A stretch of DNA of 64,000 bases, taken from NCBI GenBank assembly GCA_032881465.1, contig CP126168.1:806001-870000 (forward strand), in the 5' to 3' direction. The first letter of the stretch is position 1. Each line of letters begins with the position of its first letter. Shown piece after piece: positions 34,741 through 42,755 of the stretch. Position numbers and translations under genes: made by a program. The notes under the pieces are model-generated. The model saw only the letters and a list, made by a program, of their open reading frames with translations, searched no databases and was not told the DNA's origin. Source of the DNA: Parvibaculaceae bacterium PLY_AMNH_Bact1. GTDB lineage: Bacteria; Pseudomonadota; Alphaproteobacteria; Parvibaculales; Parvibaculaceae.

Positions 34741-37194
34741 GTGCCCCTGGAACCAATTAGCGCTGATCTCCTTTATCGTGATTGCGATGTGTCGCAGTTT
34801 GAGTTCACAACGACGGCTGAGCTGTCCGACGCCATGGGACTTGTGGGTCAAGACCGTGCGTTGGAAGCCATCCGCTTCGGAACCCGGATGGACAAGAGCG
34901 GATACAATATTTTCGCACTGGGGCCGCATGGGGCGGGCATGCGCGATGGTGTGATCCGCCACCTGCAGTCAATCGTTGGCAAAAGACCAGTGCCCGGGGA
35001 TTGGGTCTATGTGAACAATTTTACAGATCCGAACAAACCAGTGGCGCTTGAGACAGCAGCTGGTCGGGCGGAAGCGTTGAGATCAGGCGTCGCAGATCTC
35101 ATTCAGGACTTGCGTGGATCCATTCCGGCGATCCTCGAAAGCGAAGAGTATAAAAAGCGACTGGCGGCCATTGATGCGAACTACACACAGCATCAAGGTC
35201 AGGCGTTTGAAGCTCTCCGCATCAAAGCCGAGGCGAAAAACGTCACCCTCCTCTCAACACCTTCCGGTTTTGCATTTGCTCCTCAGAGAGAGGGCGAGGT
35301 GATGAAGCCTGAGGCCTTCAACGATCTGCCGGAGGATGAGCGGGAGAAGATCAAGGACACCATAGGCGAGCTTGAGCAGGAACTGGCGTCGATCTTCCAA
35401 CATGTGCCTGGCTGGGAGAAAGAACGCCGTACTCAGGTCCATGAATTGAACCGGGAGGTGGCAACAAACGCGGTGGGACGCTCCATTCACGATCTCACCT
35501 CGATGTTTGAAGGCAATGAAAAGGTCGCCGCCTGGCTGAGGGAACTCGAAGCTGATCTCGTCGAAAATATCGGCCTTTTCACGGCAGATGATCGTGAGCA
35601 ATTCGCGGGGCCCATGGGTCCCATAGGGGGGGATGTTTTTCGACGATACACAGTCAATGTCATCGTCAACAATGGACCCGATGCAGCGCCAGAGCCCACG
35701 GCCGGAAACAGCAATGGTGGGTTCATCGGCGGCGGTGCGCCCATCATCACAGAGGAGCATCCTGCCTTCGCCAATCTGATCGGCAGAGTTGAGCACATGT
35801 CCAACATGGGTGCGTTGGTGACAGACTTCAGTCTCATTAAGGCGGGCTCCCTCCACCGGGCCAATGGGGGATACCTGCTCATCGATGCGCTGCGGCTGTT
35901 ACGGGAACCACTCGCGTGGGATGGATTGAAACGGGCCCTTAGAACTCGTCGCATCGTGCTTGAGGCGCCCGGTGACTATCTGAGTCTTGTGAGCACCGTT
36001 GCCCTTGAGCCGGACCCGATTCCGCTTGATACAAAGGTCATCCTGTTTGGTGATCGTCTGCTCTATTACATGCTGGCTGAGAATGACCCAGAATTCAGCG
36101 ATCTGTTCAAAGTGTCCGCTGATTTTGATGACCAGATCGACAGGGATGGCGATACGGATCTTCTATACGCAGAGATGATCGCCACGCTCTGCCGGGAAAA
36201 CGACTTATTGCCGCTGACCGCCGCTGCAGTAGGGCGCGTCATTGAAGAGAGTTCTCGCTTCGCAGAAGATGCGGAGAAACTGTCACTTGAAGTGGGCAGC
36301 ATCACTGACCTGATGCAAGAAGCAGATCTCTATGCGCGTGATGATGCGGCAGACGCGGTTGATGTGCCCCATGTTCAGCAGGCGATAGATGAGCGGGTCC
36401 ATCGGGCAGACCGGCTGCGCGAGCGAAGTCTTGAATCAATCACCCGCGAAGTCGTGATGATTGACACGGAGGGGTTTGTCGCCGGACAGGTAAATGGGCT
36501 CTCTGTTTTGAGCCTGGGTCAGGTAAGCTTCGGCCGCCCGACACGTATCACCGCCCGCACCCGCATGGGAAAGGGCAATGTGGTCGACATAGAGCGGGAG
36601 GTTGATTTGGGCGGTGCGCTTCACTCCAAAGGCGTGCTCATCCTGACCGGCTTTCTGAGTGCACATTTCGCCATCAATATTCCTCTGTCTCTCACCGCCA
36701 CGCTTGTATTTGAGCAAAGTTATGGCGGCGTAGATGGGGACAGCGCATCGGTCGCAGAGCTTGTGGCTCTCCTGTCTTCTTTGGCAGAAGTTCCTATCAA
36801 TCAGGGCTTCGCCGTGACAGGATCGCTTAACCAGCTGGGACAGGTCCAGCCGATTGGCGGTGTAAATGAGAAGGTCGAGGGTTTCTTCGACATTTGCATG
36901 CGCCGAGGACTGACAGGAGAGCAGGGTGTGATTATCCCTGCCGCCAATGTCAAACACCTGATGCTGCGGCGCGACGTGGTGGATGCTGTTGAGCGTGGTA
37001 TGTTCTCAGTCTTTGCAGCTGAAACGATTGAAGACGCTGTCACCATCATGACCGGTGTTCATGCAGGGCAGCGAGATGAAGGGGGTGACTTTCCTTCCGG
37101 CTCTTTGTTTGAGCGCATCGATCATCGGTTGCTGGAGTTTGCTGAGGCACAGGTGGCCTTTGGAAAGGATGATAGCGGGGAGACTGCATCATGA
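34741..37194 (+). CDS. Lon-like ATP-dependent protease (AAA_32/Lon C-terminal domain)
   Basis: An 817-residue protein of the LonB/LonC-like family. The first part is the AAA_32 domain. A coiled-coil-rich insertion lies around residues 110-250, and the catalytic domain is at the C terminus. The protease dyad is Ser in DGDSASVAELVALLSSL (about residue 668) and Lys in GGVNEKVEGFFDI (about 711). The Walker A region reads GPHGAGMRDG (61-70): the usual Lys is Met and the following Ser/Thr is Arg, so ATP binding may be altered. GGYLLIDALRLLREPLAW follows as the expected Walker B region. The start seems to be GTG at 34741, with no clear ribosome-binding site. It overlaps the next gene by 4 bp. Confidence 0.88.
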   Translation: MPLEPISADLLYRDCDVSQFEFTTTAELSDAMGLVGQDRALEAIRFGTRMDKSGYNIFALGPHGAGMRDGVIRHLQSIVGKRPVPGDWVYVNNFTDPNKPVALETAAGRAEALRSGVADLIQDLRGSIPAILESEEYKKRLAAIDANYTQHQGQAFEALRIKAEAKNVTLLSTPSGFAFAPQREGEVMKPEAFNDLPEDEREKIKDTIGELEQELASIFQHVPGWEKERRTQVHELNREVATNAVGRSIHDLTSMFEGNEKVAAWLRELEADLVENIGLFTADDREQFAGPMGPIGGDVFRRYTVNVIVNNGPDAAPEPTAGNSNGGFIGGGAPIITEEHPAFANLIGRVEHMSNMGALVTDFSLIKAGSLHRANGGYLLIDALRLLREPLAWDGLKRALRTRRIVLEAPGDYLSLVSTVALEPDPIPLDTKVILFGDRLLYYMLAENDPEFSDLFKVSADFDDQIDRDGDTDLLYAEMIATLCRENDLLPLTAAAVGRVIEESSRFAEDAEKLSLEVGSITDLMQEADLYARDDAADAVDVPHVQQAIDERVHRADRLRERSLESITREVVMIDTEGFVAGQVNGLSVLSLGQVSFGRPTRITARTRMGKGNVVDIEREVDLGGALHSKGVLILTGFLSAHFAINIPLSLTATLVFEQSYGGVDGDSASVAELVALLSSLAEVPINQGFAVTGSLNQLGQVQPIGGVNEKVEGFFDICMRRGLTGEQGVIIPAANVKHLMLRRDVVDAVERGMFSVFAAETIEDAVTIMTGVHAGQRDEGGDFPSGSLFERIDHRLLEFAEAQVAFGKDDSGETAS

Positions 37195-37991
37195 ACACAA
37201 AGCCCGAAGAAGAAGCAGAAGTGGAGAGCCACAAAATACTTATAGAGATCGACTCGGCGGTGCCGCAGGCCGAAGCTATCTCCTTTGCTAAACGTATGGG
37301 CGTACCGATTGGCGCCAAGCTTGTCGGATGCTTTGTGGAAAACCAGGCACTGATGGATCTGGCGGAGTTGCCCTTCGCCTCAGAGGTATCGTTCAGCGGC
37401 ATTGTGAAACCACTGGAAACAGAGCGGCTGGCACGCGAGTGGGAAGCGCAGGCGGGGCAGGCAAAAGCTGCTTTCGCCGCTGCCGCCTCAGATATTGGGC
37501 TTGAATGGTCTTTCGATGTGAAGCGTGGGCAGCCACTTTTCGCAGTGCTCGAGAATGCATGCCAAGAAGATGTGCTGGTGATGAACACCGGCAACCATCT
37601 GACGTCCTTGAATGACATTCGACGCGCATTGCATACAGCCACCTCTGACGTCCATGCAGACGTCTTGCTGACCAGTGCCAGAAGAGGAATGGGCGCGGGC
37701 GACGCGCCGCTCGTCGTTTTGGATGACATGACAAGCCAGGGCGAATTTTGCGCCCACGCCGCAGAATTGCTAGCTACACGCGCAGGCATGACTTGCCTTC
37801 CGGTCCGTGGAGCTGACACAAATCTTGCGGATCTCGCGGAGATCGTGCGACAGATGGACCCGGGTCTTGTTGTGGCAAATGCCCACTCAAAGTTCTTTGA
37901 GAAAGACGGGGACGCGACTGCCTTTTCGATGGCGGTCGGCTGTCCTGTTTTGCTGCTGGGATCGGAGCGTGAGTTGCAGGAAAGCGATTAA
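37191..37991 (+). CDS. Universal-stress-protein-like protein
   Basis: A 266-residue protein with two alpha/beta halves resembling USP domains but without clear ATP-binding glycines. The N-terminal half has ILIEIDSAVPQAEAISFAKRMG and GAKLVGCFVENQALMDLAELPFA, a pattern I associate with USP-linked proteins. The C-terminal half ends VGCPVLLLGSE, similar to the last strand of USP domains. The ATG overlaps the Lon-like stop (ATGA), so the two are coupled. A second, canonical USP gene follows 83 bp later. The assignment is by pattern only; a profile search could change it. Confidence 0.6.
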   Translation: MNTKPEEEAEVESHKILIEIDSAVPQAEAISFAKRMGVPIGAKLVGCFVENQALMDLAELPFASEVSFSGIVKPLETERLAREWEAQAGQAKAAFAAAASDIGLEWSFDVKRGQPLFAVLENACQEDVLVMNTGNHLTSLNDIRRALHTATSDVHADVLLTSARRGMGAGDAPLVVLDDMTSQGEFCAHAAELLATRAGMTCLPVRGADTNLADLAEIVRQMDPGLVVANAHSKFFEKDGDATAFSMAVGCPVLLLGSERELQESD

Positions 37992-38000
37992 TTTGACGGT

Positions 38001-38014
38001 TTGATCTGGGTCAT
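38001..38014. promoter_or_regulatory. FNR/FixK-type box upstream of usp
   Basis: TTGATCTGGGTCAT matches TTGAT-N4-ATCAA with two mismatches in the right half, and differs by one base from TTGATCTGGGTCAA. Placed at -41.5, it would set a start near 38049, 26 bp before the usp start codon. A second GATCTGGG follows 24 bp downstream at 38027-38034. Confidence 0.6.
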
Positions 38015-38074
38015 AGGGACATCACAGATCTGGGATTAATGTGTATTCATCAGATGGCATAAAGGAGGTCGGCA

Positions 38075-38935
38075 ATGCCTATTCGGAAAGTGCTTGTTCC
38101 TGTTCATGGGACTGACTCAGATAAACCAGTATTGAACGCAGCTCTTTTGCTTGCGAAAAAATTTGGTGCGCAGGCGAAGGTCCTGTTCGTTCGTCCTGAC
38201 CCAAGTGAGGCTTTGCCTTATCTGGGTGATGGTGTGTCGGGGCAGGTTATTGAAGACCTGCTTCAGGCCGCGAAAGAAGGATCAGACGCCGCGGTTGCGG
38301 CAGCGAAAGCAAGTGTCGAGTCGGAGGCAGCGACCGCTGGCCTCCCAGTTGTGACCGATACAGGCACGCTTCCCTCTGCGCGGTTCGGCGAAGCGACCGG
38401 TCGGCGCGACCTCGTTGTTGCAGAAGAAAGCCGTCTTTCTGACCTGGTGATGTTCTCAGGCTCAGAGATCGAAGATGGTATTGCAGGTGGGGACGCCCTG
38501 GAGGGCGCGCTGATGAGCGCAGACCGCCCTGTCTTGATCGCACCCAAGTCAGCGCCGTCGTCAATCGGCGATAGTATCCTGGTCGGGTGGGACGGCAGTC
38601 TTCAGGCATCAGCTGCAGTGACCGCAGCGATTCCCTTCATTGAGAAAGCTTCCAAAGTCACCATTCTTTGCATTGACGAAGGTGATGATGATGGCGTGCC
38701 AAATACAGTGCTGGAAAACTATCTCGCCCTTCACGGCGCAACGGCACATTTTCGCTTTGTAAAAGCAGACGGACGCGCAGTTGGTGAGATCCTCCTAGAG
38801 GAAGCTGCAAGTGCAGGAGCTGATCTTTTGGTGATGGGTGGATATGGCCATAGCCGTCTTCGCGAATTCCTCTTTGGTGGCGCCACGCAGCATGTGCGAG
38901 CCCACACCAGTGTTCCGGTGCTCATGGCGCACTAA
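38075..38935 (+). CDS. Universal stress protein (two USP domains)
   Basis: A 286-residue tandem UspA-type protein. Domain 1 begins RKVLVPVHGTDSDKPVLNAAL and domain 2 begins SILVGWDGSLQASAAVTAA. Domain 2 ends with the ATP-binding signature GGYGHSRLREFLFGGATQHV and then SVPVLMAH. Domain 1 lacks the full Gly motif (it has FSGSEIEDG), so probably only domain 2 binds nucleotide. AAGGAGG lies eight bases before the ATG. The upstream FNR/FixK-type box suggests induction at low oxygen. It stands after the Lon-like and USP-like genes in the same direction. Confidence 0.93.
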   Translation: MPIRKVLVPVHGTDSDKPVLNAALLLAKKFGAQAKVLFVRPDPSEALPYLGDGVSGQVIEDLLQAAKEGSDAAVAAAKASVESEAATAGLPVVTDTGTLPSARFGEATGRRDLVVAEESRLSDLVMFSGSEIEDGIAGGDALEGALMSADRPVLIAPKSAPSSIGDSILVGWDGSLQASAAVTAAIPFIEKASKVTILCIDEGDDDGVPNTVLENYLALHGATAHFRFVKADGRAVGEILLEEAASAGADLLVMGGYGHSRLREFLFGGATQHVRAHTSVPVLMAH

Positions 38936-38974
38936 AGCCTCAAATTTTCATGTTTAGACAGAAGGAGGGCAGGT

Positions 38975-39349
38975 ATGACCCTGTACCGTATTCATATGAA
39001 TGCTGCCCGCAGCGAAGAGTTTCCAGAAGGCAGTGACAAACACGGCTACGACTTTGTTGCACCGCTGGATGCAGATAATCACCTGGACCCGGTTGCCTGG
39101 AAAGCCCACAAACAGGATTGTGTGGTGAGGCGTTTCACAAATGGAGAGCCCGACGAGCGGGGCCTTCTCCGACATATCGGGAAGGGCTGGACCATTGACT
39201 ATGATCCAACCACCGCAGAAGGCGATGAGCCCTTCTTTAAACTTGATAAACACCTGATCAGCGTCGGGGAATATCTCTCCGTTTTGGAAGATGACGGAGA
39301 GATGCGCACCTTCCACATTGTGGCGGTCCAACCCTATCTGAAAAAATAA
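38975..39349 (+). CDS. Small conserved protein, unknown
   Basis: A 124-residue soluble protein beginning MTLYRIHMNAARSEEFPEGS and containing HGYDFVAPLDADNHLDP and KGWTIDYDPTTAEGDEP. I have the impression that similar proteins occur widely in alphaproteobacteria beside stress genes, but I know no function. A strong ribosome-binding site AAGGAGG precedes the ATG. It follows usp by 39 bp and is probably in the same transcript. An 11-bp hairpin lies 22 bp after its stop. Confidence 0.8.
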   Translation: MTLYRIHMNAARSEEFPEGSDKHGYDFVAPLDADNHLDPVAWKAHKQDCVVRRFTNGEPDERGLLRHIGKGWTIDYDPTTAEGDEPFFKLDKHLISVGEYLSVLEDDGEMRTFHIVAVQPYLKK

Positions 39350-39371
39350 TCGGATTCTGGAGAACAACAGG

Positions 39372-39396
39372 GCTTAAGCGATAACATCGCTTAAGC
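39372..39396. terminator. Hairpin between convergent genes
   Basis: A perfect 11-bp stem GCTTAAGCGAT/ATCGCTTAAGC (39372-39382 with 39386-39396) and a 3-nt loop. It includes the stop codon of the KAS III gene. No T tract on either strand, so it may be a weak or processing hairpin. Confidence 0.5.
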
Positions 39397-40524
39397 GCGT
39401 TTGCGTACGATTACGCTGCCCGCTGAATAGCCGGCCCCGAAACTACAGATGACGCCGGTGTCGCCCTCTTTGAGGTCGTCGCTATATTTGTTGAAGGCGA
39501 CGATGGACCCAGCGGAGCTGGTGTTCGCGTAGTCTTTTAGAATGTTCGGCGACTCTTCGACTGTTGGTTCGCGTCCCAGTACCTTCTTGCCGATAAAGTC
39601 GTTCATGCCTTTGTTGGCCTGGTGTAGCCACAAACGCTTGAGCGCGGTGGGCTCGAGACCCTCATCCGTCGCATGCTCAATAATGAGCTTGGAGACCATG
39701 GGCACAACTTCCTTGAAAACCTTGCGGCCTTCCTGGACGAAGAGCTTATCTGCATCCTGTGCTGTTTCCGGTGCTGTGCGGTTCAGGAAACCAAAATTGT
39801 TTCGGATATTGTTGGAGAACTGGGTGATGAGACGTGTCCCCAAGACCTCCCACGCACCCTCTGCCGTGCATGTCTCGTCGCGTTCAACGATGATGGCTGT
39901 GCAGACGTCACCAAAGATAAAGTGACTATCGCGGTCGCGGAAGTTGAGGTGGCCGGTACAGATTTCCGGATCAACCACCATGACGCAGTCAGCGCCGCCG
40001 CTAATGACCATGTCATGCGCTGTCTTCAAACCGAAGGTGGCGGATGAACAGGCAACGTTCATATCAAAGCCGAAGCCATCAATGCCAAGCAGGTTTTGTA
40101 CTTCAATGGAAATGGCTGGGTAGGCGCGCTGCAGGTTTGAGCACGCAACAAGAACCGCATCGATGTCATCTGGCGTTTTGTTGGCGCGCGCCATTGCTTC
40201 CTTGGCGGCGATGACGGACATCTCAGCCAGGACCGAGGGTTCGTCGTTGGAGCGTTCCGGCAGGCGCGGACACATAGTGTCCACATCCAGAATGCCTTCT
40301 TTGTTCATCACATAGCGGTTCTCAATACCGGACGCTTTGTAGATGAATTCAGCACTGGATGGATTGAGGGCTTCGACGTTGCCCGCTTCAATCGCTCGGC
40401 TGTTTTCGGTATTGAACTTCTCAACATACGCATTGAACGAGGAGACAAGCTCCTCGTTGCTGATTGAGTTAGGGGGTGTAAAGACCCCCGTGCCACTAAT
40501 GACGACTTTTGCCACGCTTCCCAC
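39391..40524 (-). CDS. Beta-ketoacyl-ACP synthase III-like (FabH superfamily)
   Basis: A 377-residue thiolase-fold condensing enzyme. The catalytic Cys is in DMNVACSSATFGLKTAHD (about residue 160), the His in LWLHQANKGMNDFIG and the Asn in YANTSSAGSIVAFN. The length is greater than E. coli FabH (about 317) and fits the PA3286-like KAS III group with an insertion near the N terminus. Such enzymes prime fatty acids or make beta-ketoacyl intermediates; the primer cannot be told from sequence. The start is a GTG at 40524 or a second GTG three codons later. It is divergent from the PNPOx-like gene, with a palindromic repeat between. Confidence 0.9.
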   Translation of the reverse strand: MGSVAKVVISGTGVFTPPNSISNEELVSSFNAYVEKFNTENSRAIEAGNVEALNPSSAEFIYKASGIENRYVMNKEGILDVDTMCPRLPERSNDEPSVLAEMSVIAAKEAMARANKTPDDIDAVLVACSNLQRAYPAISIEVQNLLGIDGFGFDMNVACSSATFGLKTAHDMVISGGADCVMVVDPEICTGHLNFRDRDSHFIFGDVCTAIIVERDETCTAEGAWEVLGTRLITQFSNNIRNNFGFLNRTAPETAQDADKLFVQEGRKVFKEVVPMVSKLIIEHATDEGLEPTALKRLWLHQANKGMNDFIGKKVLGREPTVEESPNILKDYANTSSAGSIVAFNKYSDDLKEGDTGVICSFGAGYSAGSVIVRKRA

Positions 40525-40664
40525 CCGAAGAGTTTCGCTGCGGAGAATGAGGCCAAGAGCACGACGGCACTGGTCTCAAACCCACCTGCATAATTAAATT
40601 GCTTTGTTGCCCCAAAAATAGTGCAGCGCGGGCAGGCTGGCTATAGATTTCGGTGGGCGGTTCA

Positions 40665-40712
40665 GAGCATTTCCAGGAAAAGTGCATAGCGATTTTCCAT
40701 CCGGAAATGCGA
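40665..40712. repeat. Dispersed palindromic repeat, copy 4
   Basis: Arms GCATTTCC (40668-40675) and GGAAATGC (40703-40710). Both arms carry the same compensating change relative to GCGTTTCC/GGAAACGC, so base pairing is preserved. Confidence 0.8.
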
Positions 40713-40740
40713 CAGAGGAAGATGGAGTGGTTACCGGCCA

Positions 40741-41364
40741 ATGCCCGAACGAACAGACATGCCCGCCCACTATGATGACCTAGGCTCTGTCGAGAATACC
40801 TGGAAAGATATGCTGGTAAGCGCTGTTTCCGAGCGAACGCATCCTTTTAAAAAACCAGTTTTGACCACGATTGGCCTTGAGGGAGAGCCGAAAGCGCGGA
40901 TCATTATCCTGCGAGGTCTCGATCTAGAGAGACGATTGATCCGTCTTCATACTGATGCCAGATCGGAAAAAGTTGCCGAAATTGGCAGAAACCCCGACGT
41001 CATGCTGGCTTTTTATGACCTGGCACATGAAATTCAAATTCAGGTCAGCGGCGCTGCCTCGGTCCACAAAGACGATCGCTATGCGGACGCAGCCTGGAAG
41101 GGCGCGGCACCCTCCAGTCGCCGAGCCTACCTCGCTGAAAGTGAGCCTGGGACACGCTTGTCGGGCCCGGCGTCGGGTCTACCGGCAGACGTTGAAGGTA
41201 AAGTCCCTTCGGAAGATAGGCTGAAGCAAGGTCGGCCAAATTTTGCGGCTTTGCAGGTGGTTTTTGAACAGGTCGATTGGTTGTTTTTGTCGCCAAACGG
41301 CAACCGGCGGGCACGGTTTGTCTGGAAAGCTGCTGGCTGGACCGGGACCTGGCTGGCACCTTAG
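40741..41364 (+). CDS. Pyridoxamine 5'-phosphate oxidase-like flavoprotein
   Basis: A 207-residue split-barrel FMN-binding protein. The segments PVLTTIGLEGEPKARIIILRGLD, RLIRLHTDARSEKVAEI and MLAFYDLAHEIQIQVSG match the N-terminal barrel of PNPOx proteins. The C-terminal part WLFLSPNGNRRARFVW recalls the dimerisation region of PdxH, but the true PdxH motifs for pyridoxal phosphate are not obvious. It is therefore better called a PNPOx-like protein than PdxH. Two in-frame ATG codons (40741 and 40759) could be the start. An SDR gene follows in the same direction. Confidence 0.82.
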   Translation: MPERTDMPAHYDDLGSVENTWKDMLVSAVSERTHPFKKPVLTTIGLEGEPKARIIILRGLDLERRLIRLHTDARSEKVAEIGRNPDVMLAFYDLAHEIQIQVSGAASVHKDDRYADAAWKGAAPSSRRAYLAESEPGTRLSGPASGLPADVEGKVPSEDRLKQGRPNFAALQVVFEQVDWLFLSPNGNRRARFVWKAAGWTGTWLAP

Positions 41365-41456
41365 GAGGTTTATTGGCTGATTTTGCTCCCATTTTTTTCG
41401 TGCAATCGGCGTGAACCTTCCCATATCGCCGAAAACTGACTCGATGGAGGATGCGC

Positions 41457-42164
41457 ATGGCGACGACAAAACAAATCTGCCTGATTACCGGGGTCGGTCC
41501 TGGGACTGGCTCTGCCCTTGTAAAACGCTTTGCGGAGGCGGGTTACACTATTGCGATGATTGCCCGCAATGAAGAGCGCCTTGCTGAGCTTGAAAAAGAG
41601 GTCGGCGGCACACATGCCTATCCCTGTGATGTATCCGATGAGGCTGCGCTGAAGGGTTGTGTGGGGAAGATCCAGGCGGACTTAGGGGCGCCGGAGATCG
41701 TCATCCACAATGCTGTGGGAGGCGCATTCGGGAGCTTTCTGGACGTCGATCCGAAAATCCTGGAGCGAAATTTTAAAATCAACACCATGGCCCTCTTGCA
41801 TCTGGCACAATTGACTGCTCCAGCGATGATCGAGGCGGGCCACGGCGTTATCCTCGGCACCGGAAACACATCCGCCTACCGCGGCAAAGGCAACTTTGCA
41901 GCTTTCGCGCCGACCAAGGCAGCACAGCGCATTTTGCTGGAGAGTATTGCGCGTCATGCAGGGCCGAAAGGGGTGCATGCGGCCTATGTCGCCATTGACG
42001 CAGTGATTGATGTGCCTTGGGCCCGTGAGGCCATGCCGGATCAGCCAGACGAGTTTTTCTGTAAGCCTGCTGATATTGCAGATGAGTGTTTTCGAATTGC
42101 CCGTCAGCCGCGTTCCGCCTGGTCATCAGACGTGGTCATCCGTCCTTTCGGCGAAAACTGGTAG
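41457..42164 (+). CDS. SDR-family protein lacking the catalytic Tyr
   Basis: A 235-residue Rossmann-fold protein of the SDR superfamily: LITGVGPGTGSALVKRFAEAGY (cofactor loop), ARNEERL, and HNAVGGAFG in place of the usual NNAG. Where classical enzymes have YxxxK the sequence reads FAAFAPTKAAQR, so the Tyr position is Phe while the Lys is kept. The expected Ser region reads LGTGNTSAYRG. It may be a non-catalytic or altered member. GGAGG lies nine bases before the ATG at 41457. Its last 39 bp overlap the end of the convergent tag gene. Confidence 0.85.
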   Translation: MATTKQICLITGVGPGTGSALVKRFAEAGYTIAMIARNEERLAELEKEVGGTHAYPCDVSDEAALKGCVGKIQADLGAPEIVIHNAVGGAFGSFLDVDPKILERNFKINTMALLHLAQLTAPAMIEAGHGVILGTGNTSAYRGKGNFAAFAPTKAAQRILLESIARHAGPKGVHAAYVAIDAVIDVPWAREAMPDQPDEFFCKPADIADECFRIARQPRSAWSSDVVIRPFGENW

Positions 42165-42755
42165 GGCAGCTACTGGTTTTGCGAGTGCCGCACATTCCTT
42201 ATGGCGGAAACAATTGGTCGTGTGATCATTCACCATGCCGACGGCTTGGGCGAACGCGTAGACAATTGTCGGGCCACAGAATTTGAAGCCGCGCGCTTTC
42301 AGTTCTTTCGAGAGCTTACGGCTCATCGCAGTTTCGGTGGGGACTGATTTCATCGTTTTGAAACTGTTTTGAACAGGCGTGCCATCAACAAAGTCCCAAA
42401 GGAAGTCCGCGAAACTCCCCTCCTTTTCCATGATCGTTAGGTACGCCTTCGCATTGCTAATGGTTGCTTCTATTTTTCCGCGGTGACGAATAATGCCTGC
42501 ATCCTGAAGCAACCGATCGACTTTCTTGGGCGTGTAACGCGCGATCTTTTCCGGCTCGAACCCGTTAAAGGCTTTTCGAAAATTGTCGCGCTTTTTCAGG
42601 ATCGTGATCCAGGAAAGCCCGGCTTGAAAGCCGTCGAGTTGAAGCTTTTCAAACAAGGCACGATCATCCCATTCAGGCACGCCCCATTCATCATCATGAT
42701 AGGCAACATAAATCGGATCGTCGGCGGCGGGCCAGGAGCAGCGTGTCTTGCTCAT
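42126..42755 (-). CDS. tag: DNA-3-methyladenine glycosylase I
   Basis: Excises 3-methyladenine from alkylated DNA. The N terminus RCSWPAADDPIYVAYHDDEWG holds Cys6 and His20, and VNDHTTNCFRH holds the second His and Cys; together they form the zinc site of TagI. FEKLQLDGFQAGLSWITIL and the helix-hairpin-helix region (NAKAYLTIM) are also typical. Length 209 aa is slightly longer than E. coli Tag. It overlaps the ygfZ stop by 4 bp (ATGA), and its 3' end overlaps the SDR gene by 39 bp. Confidence 0.95.
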   Translation of the reverse strand: MSKTRCSWPAADDPIYVAYHDDEWGVPEWDDRALFEKLQLDGFQAGLSWITILKKRDNFRKAFNGFEPEKIARYTPKKVDRLLQDAGIIRHRGKIEATISNAKAYLTIMEKEGSFADFLWDFVDGTPVQNSFKTMKSVPTETAMSRKLSKELKARGFKFCGPTIVYAFAQAVGMVNDHTTNCFRHKECAALAKPVAALPVFAERTDDHV

